Source: JAIEPT01 sp038217425 (GTDB lineage: Bacteria; Planctomycetota; Planctomycetia; Gemmatales; Gemmataceae). From it: 13,248 nucleotides of DNA. Under the pieces are notes generated by a model. The model saw only the letters and a program-made list of their open reading frames with translations. It was not told where the DNA came from and did no database searches. Each line of letters starts with the position of its first letter. Position 1 is the stretch's first letter. Location: positions 1 through 13,248 of the forward strand of contig JBBQPM010000191.1 of the NCBI GenBank assembly GCA_038217425.1, given 5' to 3'. Shown here piece after piece: positions 7,228 through 13,248 of the stretch. Both the position numbers and the translations under genes were made by a program.

Positions 7228-7567
7228 GAGGATCGCCAGCGCGCCGAGGCCGGCGGCGATCCAGAGCCCCGCACGCGAGCTTTTTCGCGCGGGTTTGCCG
7301 GGGGGCTTCGGCAGTTCGACAGTTCATCAGGACCGTCTTGAGCCAGGCGCGAAAGCTTTGCTTCCCGTCGTAAGAAAATTCGGGGAGTTTGCGAACCAAA
7401 AGGATGAAAACGTCCTGCAACAGATCGGCCGCATCCGCACTTTGCAAACCCAGGTATTCCGCCCACCGAAACAGAACGGGGGTATAAAGGTCCACAAAAT
7501 TGTCCCAGGCCACCGTATCATCCGGTCGACGCAGCCGGTCGAGCAAACTGGGCGAAGTTGCATCCAA
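7031..7567 (-). pseudogene. ECF-type sigma-70 region 2 fragment, lacking region 4, frame-shifted into the membrane protein
   Basis: The open frame has 178 codons, but only about the first 85-90 (7567 to about 7300) look real. They encode DRLRRPDDTVAWDNFVDLYT, then DAADLLQDVFILLVRKLPEF and SFRAWLKTVLMN, a standard planctomycete ECF sigma region 2 (core-polymerase and -10 binding). Past that the frame becomes Arg-rich noise antiphase to the membrane protein gene, and no region 4 (-35 binding) is present. TTG at 7567 is the likely start, with GGAG 6 nt upstream. A +1 shift, for example at the C6 run at 7300-7305, would continue into the transmembrane frame and give a protein of about 391 residues. 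This could be a true pseudogene, an assembly error in the homopolymer, or a programmed or phase-variable shift. Confidence 0.6.
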
Positions 7568-7625
7568 GGTATGCTCCGTGAGAATGAATTCGAGTAAAAG
7601 TGTACCATTCTTCCGGCACAGAAGA

Positions 7626-7644
7626 CACTAGCAATTCGCACTAG
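7626..7644. repeat. Short direct repeat (CACTAG, 13-nt period) in the sigma/ruvC intergenic region
   Basis: CACTAG occurs at 7626-7631 and 7639-7644, separated by CAATTCG. It lies between the divergent sigma-like gene and ruvC, where both promoters must be. A tandem binding site is possible, but two copies of six bases could be chance. Confidence 0.3.
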
Positions 7645-7700
7645 ACGGCTGCGCGACGCTTTTCGTGTCGGCATGGGCGGCAGTTCGTAAGATCTCCCCC

Positions 7701-8192
7701 ATGGACGCAACCCCCCGACGCATTCTCGGCATCGATCCCGGTCTCAACATTACCGGCTACGGCATCCTCGAGTTTCAGCCGCTCAAGCCACGCGTCTGCG
7801 AGGCCGGCGTCGTCCGCGGCGAAGGCAAAGAATTGCCCCAGCGAATCCTCAGCATCCATCAAGGCGTCGCCGAGATCCTCGAACAATATCGGCCCCAGGT
7901 CATGGTCGTCGAACAGCTCTATTCCCACTACGCCCATCCGCGGACCGCCATCCTCATGGGCCATGCTCGCGGCGCCATTTACCTGGCGGCCGCCCAGCAC
8001 GGCGTCGACGTCGTTAGCTACAGCGCCACCCGCATCAAGAAGACCGTCACCGGCAGTGGACGGGCGTCCAAAGAACAGGTGCAGGCGACCATCCAGCGCG
8101 AACTCGGCCTGGCCCAACTCCCCGAACCCCCCGACGTCGCCGACGCGTTGGCGGGGGCGCTGTGCCACTATTTTTCCATCCGGTTGGGCTAA
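7701..8192 (+). CDS. ruvC: Crossover junction endodeoxyribonuclease RuvC
   Basis: This 163-residue protein is of normal RuvC length. It resolves Holliday junctions by symmetric nicking, with RuvAB, in recombinational repair. The four catalytic acidic residues are visible: Asp12 in ILGIDPGLNITGYG, Glu71 in VVEQLY, and Asp145 and Asp148 in PPDVADALAGALCH. The RNase H-like core segment HPRTAILMGHARG (79-91) and the basic SATRIKKTVTGSGRASKEQV (108-127) are typical. I chose the ATG at 7701. A GTG at 7665 is also in frame but adds 12 residues not expected in RuvC. No strong ribosome site is visible upstream. ruvA and ruvB are not adjacent, and the next gene encodes an unrelated histidine kinase. 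Confidence 0.96.
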   Translation: MDATPRRILGIDPGLNITGYGILEFQPLKPRVCEAGVVRGEGKELPQRILSIHQGVAEILEQYRPQVMVVEQLYSHYAHPRTAILMGHARGAIYLAAAQHGVDVVSYSATRIKKTVTGSGRASKEQVQATIQRELGLAQLPEPPDVADALAGALCHYFSIRLG

Positions 8193-8259
8193 TCGCGGTT
8201 GCAGAATGCCCCCTTCCGCACGATAATCGTCCTCATCTCCCTAGTGGCCGAGGCTTGCT

Positions 8260-9906
8260 ATGCTCCACGTGACCGCATCCAACGCGCAAGGTAAACAGGA
8301 AATGCAGCACAGTGCCGGCGCCCTCGAAATCGGCCGAGGGCCCAAACGCGACGGCGTTGCGCGCCTCACCGTTGCCGATCCCTACGTCTCCAAGGATCAC
8401 GTCCGACTCGAATCCCTCCCCGACGGCATGATCCGCTTCGATAACCTCAGCAACAAGCAGCCCGTCGAGTTCTCCTTCTTCGCCCCGCTCGCCCCCGGCA
8501 GCACCGCGACGTACACGTTGCCGCTGGTCTTTCGCATCGGTCAAACCGACGTCGATCTTCAGGGAGGAGACGAAAGCACCGGAGATGACGAAGGCGTCGA
8601 ATCGGTCGACAAACCCCTCGGAACCTTCGTCAACTACAAGGGCCCCAACCTCCTCAATCTCGAAAGCACCCCGTCGGCCGAGATGCTCACCATCTGGTTC
8701 GAGGCGATCATCGGCCTGCAACGTCTGCTCCCCGGCGAACCGGGCTATTTCGAAAGAATCGCTCAGGCGCTGGTCGAACTCATCGGCCTGGACCGCGGAC
8801 TAGTTTTGTGGCGTAACGACAAGGGTTGGAAGGCGATCGCCCGCGCGTACAAGGGCGAGGGGGGCACGGGCCGGGATTTCAGTCAGAATATCATGGACAT
8901 GCTGCTGCGCGATCGGCGCACGTACTTCCAGAGTTCGATGAAGGGCTCGCAGTTCACCAGCCTGGCGTCGGTCCATGCGGTGGTGGCGTCGCCGTTATTT
9001 AACGACAAGGAAGTGATCATCGGGGCGCTGTACGGTTCGCGGGCGTTGTCGCCGACGAGTCGCAACCTGGGCAAGCTCGAAGCGCAGATGGTTCAGTTGA
9101 TGGCGAGCACGGTGACGAACAGTTTGGCGCGGAAGGAGCAGGAGGAGGAGGCGGGAAAGTTGCGAGTCGCGCGCGACGCCGCCGCCCAGGCCGACGCCGC
9201 CAAGAGTTCGTTCCTCGCCAGCATGAGCCACGAACTCCGCACGCCGCTCAACGCCATCATTGGCTACAGCGAAATGCTGATCGAGATGGCCCAGGACGAC
9301 GCCCAGGATCAGTTCATCCCCGACGCGCAAAAGATTCTCTGGGCGGGCAAACATCTCCTGGCGCTCATCAACGACATCCTCGATTTTTCCAAGATCGAGG
9401 CCGGCAAGCTCACGCTGCACATCGAAACGTTCGAGCCGAAGCAGCTCCTCGACGAAGTCCTGGCCCTGGTCAAGCCGCTGGTGCAAAAGAACGGCAACCA
9501 GCTCCAGGTCGAGATCCCGCCGGACCTCGTGCCGATGACCGGCGACGTCGTCCGTTTGCGGCAGTGCCTGTTCAATTTGCTCAGCAACGCCAGCAAGTTC
9601 ACGGACAAGGGAACGGTCGGCCTGAACGTGAAGCGGGTAAATGCCCAGGGGCGCGACTGGGTCTTCTTCCGCATCAGCGACACCGGCATCGGCATGACGC
9701 CGGAGCAGCTCGGGCGGTTGTTCAATGCCTTCACGCAGGCGGACACGTCGACGACGCGCAAATACGGCGGCACCGGGTTGGGGTTAGTGATCACGCGGAA
9801 GATCTGTCACATGATGGGGGGCGAGGTGGCGGTGGAAAGCGAATCGGGCAAGGGGTCGACGTTTACGTTGCAGATCCCGGCGGTGGTGACGGCGAGTGCG
9901 ACATGA
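8260..9906 (+). CDS. Sensor histidine kinase with FHA, GAF, HisKA and HATPase domains
   Basis: This 548-residue soluble protein has no transmembrane segment. Domains in order: FHA (about 5-100; Gly25-Arg26, Ser44-x-x-His47 and Asn65 are the phosphothreonine-binding positions), GAF (about 135-285), a charged Ala/Glu-rich probable coiled coil (about 287-312), HisKA with phospho-acceptor His324 in SFLASMSHELRTPLNAIIGY, and HATPase_c with N-box Asn443 (LLSNASKF), G1 Asp474 (DTGIGM) and G2 GGTGLGL (503-509). It should autophosphorylate His324 and pass phosphate to a response regulator; none is encoded in the window and no receiver domain is fused. The FHA domain suggests it can be recruited by Thr-phosphorylated proteins, linking Ser/Thr kinase and two-component signalling. 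The ATG at 8260 has GAGG 6 nt upstream. Its stop lies 3 nt from the stop of the convergent gene. Confidence 0.95.
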   Translation: MLHVTASNAQGKQEMQHSAGALEIGRGPKRDGVARLTVADPYVSKDHVRLESLPDGMIRFDNLSNKQPVEFSFFAPLAPGSTATYTLPLVFRIGQTDVDLQGGDESTGDDEGVESVDKPLGTFVNYKGPNLLNLESTPSAEMLTIWFEAIIGLQRLLPGEPGYFERIAQALVELIGLDRGLVLWRNDKGWKAIARAYKGEGGTGRDFSQNIMDMLLRDRRTYFQSSMKGSQFTSLASVHAVVASPLFNDKEVIIGALYGSRALSPTSRNLGKLEAQMVQLMASTVTNSLARKEQEEEAGKLRVARDAAAQADAAKSSFLASMSHELRTPLNAIIGYSEMLIEMAQDDAQDQFIPDAQKILWAGKHLLALINDILDFSKIEAGKLTLHIETFEPKQLLDEVLALVKPLVQKNGNQLQVEIPPDLVPMTGDVVRLRQCLFNLLSNASKFTDKGTVGLNVKRVNAQGRDWVFFRISDTGIGMTPEQLGRLFNAFTQADTSTTRKYGGTGLGLVITRKICHMMGGEVAVESESGKGSTFTLQIPAVVTASAT

Positions 9907-9909
9907 CAT

Positions 9910-10455
9910 TCACTTCTTGACCAAGGCCGAGGTTTTCTTTAGAGGCTTAACTCGCGAGAACGCGAAGTCGCTGAATTCGAGCTGAATTTCTACTTCCTCC
10001 GACAAGAGAATCGAATGCACGAACCTGCCGTCCGCAAACGCTTCGATCTCGTCATGAAGCCATTCCAAGCAAGGGCCCTTCAGGACTCGAAGCGTCTCCC
10101 AGCCTTTGACTTTGGTAACTCGGACCGACCGATAATCTAGATGGAGTACGTCGTTTGGCGGCGTATCCAGTTCAACCGCGATTACCAGAACAGGAAATTC
10201 TTGGAATTCTTTAGGGAGTTCGTTCTCGAAGGGAGGCGCGAGTTCCCAGAGCCAAAATGGATTGAGGATGCGCGCGTCGTGAAAGTAGTGCTTCGTCATG
10301 CATTTCAAGAACTGTTCCGGCAACCTACATTTGATCTCCTCGAAGTATTGAACGTATTGCTCCGAAAGAGCCTCCAATTCATCATCTGCCTGGTTGGCAA
10401 TACCCGCGTCGTCGGACTGCAACTTTGCAAGAAGTTCCGGCTTATAGTATCTCAT
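9910..10455 (-). CDS. Acidic 181-residue protein, proposed immunity partner of the upstream toxin-like gene
   Basis: The family is not firmly recognised. The protein is soluble, strongly acidic and helical in its first 60 residues (MRYYKPELLAKLQSDDAG, then an Asp/Glu-rich stretch), with a probable beta-rich C-terminal half (VLVIAVELD, HLDYRSVRVTKVKG, SEEVEIQLEFSDFAF). No signal peptide or catalytic motif is visible. The ATG at 10455 overlaps the TGA of the upstream gene by 4 nt (ATGA), and AGGAGG lies 5 nt upstream of the start. The two genes are therefore almost certainly translationally coupled. Size, acidity and position directly after a toxin-like basic protein fit an immunity protein, which is inference. 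The gene is clearly less GC-rich than its neighbours (one sampled 60-base line is about 43% GC), suggesting transfer. It is convergent with the histidine kinase, 3 nt away. Confidence 0.8.
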   Translation of the reverse strand: MRYYKPELLAKLQSDDAGIANQADDELEALSEQYVQYFEEIKCRLPEQFLKCMTKHYFHDARILNPFWLWELAPPFENELPKEFQEFPVLVIAVELDTPPNDVLHLDYRSVRVTKVKGWETLRVLKGPCLEWLHDEIEAFADGRFVHSILLSEEVEIQLEFSDFAFSRVKPLKKTSALVKK

Positions 10456-10790
10456 TTCTTCCTCCTCGCCAAATGATTGGGAGCCTCGAAAAAGGTGTGT
10501 CCGTACGGAGGAGGCGATTTCTGCTGAAGATGAGGTAGCGCCGCTCGCCCCGCCGTTTCTTTGTGCGGGCGATGGCGTTTCGAGGGGCCGACTTGCTTCT
10601 CGATCGTTTCCGCCAATGCATGATTGGCATCGCGGTTCTTGCCTCGAATAACAATATCCTCTCCATTTTTCCGACGTGCGACCGCTTTGGCTTCATCAAT
10701 TTCGGCGCCGTACGCCACGCCGCCTCCGGAGACTGGTTCGGCTTCATGGATCGTCGGCCGGGTTTCCGGCTCAGTAGGCGGCTGAGACAT
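10452..10790 (-). CDS. Basic 112-residue protein resembling a polymorphic-toxin C-terminal domain
   Basis: The first 30 residues are Pro/Glu-rich and look unstructured (MSQPPTEPETRPTIHEAEP), like the linker before a toxin domain. Residues 44-112 form a compact basic module: GEDIVIRGKNRDANHALAET (43-62), then Gly68-Pro69, His73, His76, ALPHLQQK (84-91), and PPPYGHTFFE (93-102) with His98. In my recollection similar blocks ending in GHxFYE and Arg/Lys occur at the C-termini of RHS-type proteins, but I cannot search to confirm this or name a Pfam entry. The conserved-looking His residues (73, 76, 87, 98) are candidate catalytic or metal ligands. The in-frame stop at 10839-10841 means no large delivery domain is attached, so this is either a solo cassette or a remnant. 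It overlaps the next gene by 4 nt. The ribosome site before 10790 is weak. Confidence 0.65.
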   Translation of the reverse strand: MSQPPTEPETRPTIHEAEPVSGGGVAYGAEIDEAKAVARRKNGEDIVIRGKNRDANHALAETIEKQVGPSKRHRPHKETAGRAALPHLQQKSPPPYGHTFFEAPNHLARRKK

Positions 10791-10875
10791 AAGCCATACT
10801 CGGCAGACGGTCGTGAACCTGCGAAGCTGGAGATCATCTTAACAGGTCCAAGCGGAGACGATAGCCGAATCCGAC

Positions 10876-11919
10876 TCAACCCTCCTGCACGCCCTCCAGC
10901 GCTGTCTTCATGATCTCGCGCAACAGCACCGTCGCGTAACTCCCGGCCGGCATACTGAACGACAGCCATAACCCGGCCGGCTCAGGCTCGCATTTCAGGT
11001 CGTTCACGTAGATGAGATTGTGTCGACGGGTGCCGAGCATGAGCTTGCCGAAATTCGCGAACGACGCCCGGGAGAGCTGATGCTCCGCGAGCAGGGCTTC
11101 CTCGCGCTGGCTGACGACGTCCTTCGCGGGGAACATCTTCTTGCCAAAGATCGGGCCGGCGGACACGATCTCGCGCGCGTCCAGACGGACCTGCTCCGCG
11201 GCGGGGTCTTCGCTCACGAACATGCCGCCGAACGGGATCTTGGCCAGCACGTCCCCCGGCAGCACCGTGCGCCACGTCCCCTCGCGCAGACGCTGGCCCA
11301 GCAAGAGGTTGAAAAGCGCCGACTGCACTGCGGAAAGGGCGAGTTTGTGCAGGAACGGGCTATGTCTCGGCGTCGGTTCGCCGCGCAGGAGCTGCCAGCC
11401 GAGGGCGAGGGTTTCGCCGTCGTTGCCGAAACGCTGGGGGCCGTAATAGTTGGGCAAACCAAATTGAGCGATGGCGTCGAGAATGGGAGCGGGGTCGCCG
11501 ACGGAATCGCGGATGAGGATGCGGAAGCGGTTGCCGTGCAGATGGCCGAGCTTGAGTTTGTTGCCGTGCCGGGAGGTTTCCAGCACGCGGATGCCGTCCC
11601 CCTCGAGATGCGGCAAGTTCGGCTCCGCAAATTTCGGCACGGAGATCCACTGACGCGTGACGGCACGGCGATCCTTGAGCCCGGCGGACCCGATGTCGCC
11701 CGGGGCCAGATCGAGGCGTTTGGCGATTTGCCTCTGAAAATATTCGGCGCCCAGATCACGTTTTTCGAGCCAGAGGTAGAGGAATTCCCCTTCGCCGCTG
11801 GGGGCGTACGCGGGGATTTCCTCGACCTGGAAATCGTCAATCTCGGCCTTGATGCGGCCGCCGATTCCGGGCTGGGAAGTCAAAAGCGGCGGCTGAACGG
11901 GATCGATGTCGTTTGTCAT
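10876..11919 (-). CDS. truD: tRNA pseudouridine(13) synthase TruD
   Basis: This 347-residue protein belongs to the TruD family, which isomerises U13 to pseudouridine in the D-arm of tRNA-Glu. It shows the N-terminal motif IDDFQVEEIP (27-36), the catalytic Asp83 in SAGLKDRRAVTRQWIS (78-93), and the signature NYYGPQRFGNDGETL in the middle. Length matches bacterial TruD. I chose the ATG at 11919. A GTG at 12027 would add 36 residues (MGSTLYLNRSRRFGNP and on) that do not resemble the family and would run almost to the divergent kinase gene. No clear ribosome site precedes either start. The interval 11920-12050 should hold the divergent promoters of truD and the kinase gene. Confidence 0.95.
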   Translation of the reverse strand: MTNDIDPVQPPLLTSQPGIGGRIKAEIDDFQVEEIPAYAPSGEGEFLYLWLEKRDLGAEYFQRQIAKRLDLAPGDIGSAGLKDRRAVTRQWISVPKFAEPNLPHLEGDGIRVLETSRHGNKLKLGHLHGNRFRILIRDSVGDPAPILDAIAQFGLPNYYGPQRFGNDGETLALGWQLLRGEPTPRHSPFLHKLALSAVQSALFNLLLGQRLREGTWRTVLPGDVLAKIPFGGMFVSEDPAAEQVRLDAREIVSAGPIFGKKMFPAKDVVSQREEALLAEHQLSRASFANFGKLMLGTRRHNLIYVNDLKCEPEPAGLWLSFSMPAGSYATVLLREIMKTALEGVQEG

Positions 11920-12050
11920 CGAGACATTGTACGCGAAACGGGAACGATGGTGAACGTTCGCATCGTACGAATTTGCTTCCGGGTTTCCAAATCGGCGCGA
12001 TCGGTTAAGATAGAGCGTCGAGCCCACTCCGGAACAGAGGACTCACGCAC

Positions 12051-13145
12051 ATGAATTCGACCGTCACGCATCCCGCCAACCGGCACACGCAGCCCTACCT
12101 GTTAACGGAGGAACGCACGCTCCCTTCCAACTACCAGACCATTCTGCGGCACGACTGGCTCCACTGGACCACCTCGTTCCGCAAGCTCCGCCAGCTCGGC
12201 CGCGGCGGCCAGGGCGTCGTCTACCTCAGCGAACGTCAGGGCTGCGACGGTTTCACGCTTCCGGTCGCGCTCAAATTCTTCACGCCCGAGTCGTATCAGG
12301 ACGACGCCGCCTATCGCGAGGACATGAAGGCGATCGCCCGGGTTGCCAGCCGGGTCGCCATGATCCAGGACGAACATCTCGTCAACATCCACAACTTTCT
12401 GGAGCAAGACGGCGTCCGCATCATGGAAATGGAATGGGTCGACGGGTTCGATCTGCGCGAACTCCTCTCGGACGAGATGCTGGAACTTTCGCACGATCAT
12501 CTCGAGAAGAATCGTTGGGACTACGTGAAGCAAGTGGTGCTCGCCACCGGCCGCGGGCATGCTCGGCTCAAGCCGGGCGTGGCGATCCAGATCCTGCGCG
12601 ATTGTCTCGGCGCTCTCTCGGCACTCCATCGCGAGGGATTGGTGCACGGCGATCTCAAGCCGTCCAACGTCATGATCAAGCGCACGGGGAACGCCAAGAT
12701 CATCGACATCGGCTCGGCCATGGTGATCGGCAAACCGACGGCGCGGCGGATGTGGTCGCCGATCTACGCCGCCCTGGAAGTTCTCGAAGGGGGCGATACC
12801 ACGCCGCAATCGGATCTGGCAAGTTTGGGATATGTGCTGATCGAAATCCTGGGGGGCGCGTGTCCGTTCGAGGGGTTGGAGACGATCGACGAACTCATCG
12901 AGGCCAAGCGCGTCTTCGAACGTCGGCTCGTCGATTTCCTCCCCGCGGACGTGGCGACCAACGATCTCTTACTGCATCTGTGCCGAAAAATGATCGCCGC
13001 GGATCCGGGCAAGCGTTTCCCGAGTGCGCAGGCGGCGGACCTGGATCGCAAAGGGGCGGCCGATTTTCATCGGCAGCTCGTCAAGGGCGACCTGGCCAGC
13101 GAGTACGAGAACGACCTCCGCGGCTGGCTCGAGAATTTGCCGTGA
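12051..13145 (+). CDS. Soluble Hanks-type Ser/Thr protein kinase (non-RD, DIG variant)
   Basis: This 364-residue protein is a kinase domain with a short N-terminal extension and no transmembrane helix or sensor domain, unlike typical PknB-like proteins. Landmarks: glycine loop LGRGGQGVVYL (49-59), ATP-anchoring Lys75 in VALKFF, candidate helix-C Glu90, catalytic loop HGDLKPSN (199-206; Asp201, Lys203 and Asn206 kept), and metal-binding Asp219 in IIDIGSA. DFG is replaced by DIG, HRD by HGD, and the APE position reads AALE. All catalytic residues are present, so it should be active. Lack of the HRD arginine makes it a non-RD kinase, which usually does not need activation-loop phosphorylation. 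The ATG at 12051 has GAGGA about 9 nt upstream. It is divergent from truD. The substrate is unknown. Confidence 0.93.
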   Translation: MNSTVTHPANRHTQPYLLTEERTLPSNYQTILRHDWLHWTTSFRKLRQLGRGGQGVVYLSERQGCDGFTLPVALKFFTPESYQDDAAYREDMKAIARVASRVAMIQDEHLVNIHNFLEQDGVRIMEMEWVDGFDLRELLSDEMLELSHDHLEKNRWDYVKQVVLATGRGHARLKPGVAIQILRDCLGALSALHREGLVHGDLKPSNVMIKRTGNAKIIDIGSAMVIGKPTARRMWSPIYAALEVLEGGDTTPQSDLASLGYVLIEILGGACPFEGLETIDELIEAKRVFERRLVDFLPADVATNDLLLHLCRKMIAADPGKRFPSAQAADLDRKGAADFHRQLVKGDLASEYENDLRGWLENLP

Positions 13146-13193
13146 CGGCGCCTCCACGTAGGGCGAGCTGCTAGTACTACAGCGCTATCTTCT

Positions 13194-13230
13194 CCCCTCT
13201 CCCTCCGGGAGAGGGGCGGGGGTGAGGGGG
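13194..13230. repeat. GC-rich hairpin repeat (CCCCTCTCCC / GGGAGAGGGG)
   Basis: Arms 13194-13203 and 13207-13216 form a perfect 10-bp stem with the 3-nt loop TCC, followed by CGGGGGTGAGGGGG (13217-13230). I recall near-identical CTCTCCC-TCC-GGGAGAGGG-plus-GGTGAGGG elements dispersed in many GC-rich bacterial genomes. It starts 49 nt after the kinase stop codon. There is no T-tract, so any terminator role would be atypical. Confidence 0.75.
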
Positions 13231-13248
13231 AAATGGCTCAACTCAATA

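Noticed and set aside
7300..7330. Classical -1 slippery heptamer near the sigma/membrane frame break (run of A at about 7281-7285)
   Set aside because: Only five A are present and the shift needed is +1, so a canonical A-AAA-AAG slip does not explain the join.
10442..10969. 175-codon minus frame covering the toxin-like gene and the truD 3' end
   Set aside because: It is Arg/Ser-rich, overlaps truD, and is out of frame with the protein-like 112-codon gene that shares an ATGA coupling with its neighbour.
11020..12054. 344-codon plus-strand frame opposite truD
   Set aside because: It is antisense to truD, whose catalytic motif and length are clear.
1..13248. CRISPR arrays, insertion sequences, integrase or attachment sites
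   Set aside because: No regularly spaced repeats, no transposase or integrase motif, and no duplicated tRNA 3' end were seen.

Overview
The window looks like chromosome of a GC-rich planctomycete (phylum Planctomycetota, possibly a Gemmata-like lineage). The reasons are two secreted DUF1501 proteins, an ECF-type sigma region 2 of planctomycete style, an extracytoplasmic domain of the kind found at the C-terminus of planctomycete Ser/Thr kinases, a soluble Hanks-type kinase, an FHA-GAF histidine kinase, and high GC. The phylum call is an inference from these families. The genus is not established.

Layout. (1) Positions 1-5926, minus strand: an exported-hydrolase cluster. Its transcription order is DUF1501-A (5926-4481), a large imperfect hairpin repeat (4372-4436), a secreted nucleoside hydrolase (4340-3318), DUF1501-B (3248-1890) and a secreted CocE/NonD-type serine hydrolase (1864 to beyond base 1, lacking only its last residues). 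Gaps of 140, 69 and 25 bp suggest co-transcription of at least the last three. All four products carry Sec or Tat export signals, so they probably act together outside the cytoplasm. (2) 5927-6390, minus strand: tRNA-Gln(CTG) with a recognisable promoter, then the terminator of the next upstream minus-strand gene. (3) 6391-7567, minus strand: a broken gene. An ECF sigma region 2 is read in one frame, and a transmembrane helix plus extracytoplasmic domain is read in another. A single-base slip in a C6 tract would join them into one protein of about 391 residues. (4) 7701-9906, plus strand: ruvC and an FHA-GAF-HisKA-HATPase histidine kinase. (5) 9910-10790, minus strand: a less GC-rich two-gene cassette with a 4-nt ATGA overlap. 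It encodes a 112-residue protein that resembles a polymorphic-toxin C-terminal domain and an acidic 181-residue partner, proposed here as toxin and immunity protein. (6) 10876-11919, minus strand: truD. (7) 12051-13145, plus strand: a soluble non-RD protein kinase, followed by a perfect 10-bp GC-rich hairpin repeat at the window end.

The best candidates for something undescribed are the toxin/immunity-like cassette (5) and the possible membrane-tethered sigma region 2 protein lacking region 4 (3). The housekeeping genes (tRNA-Gln, ruvC, truD) are ordinary.
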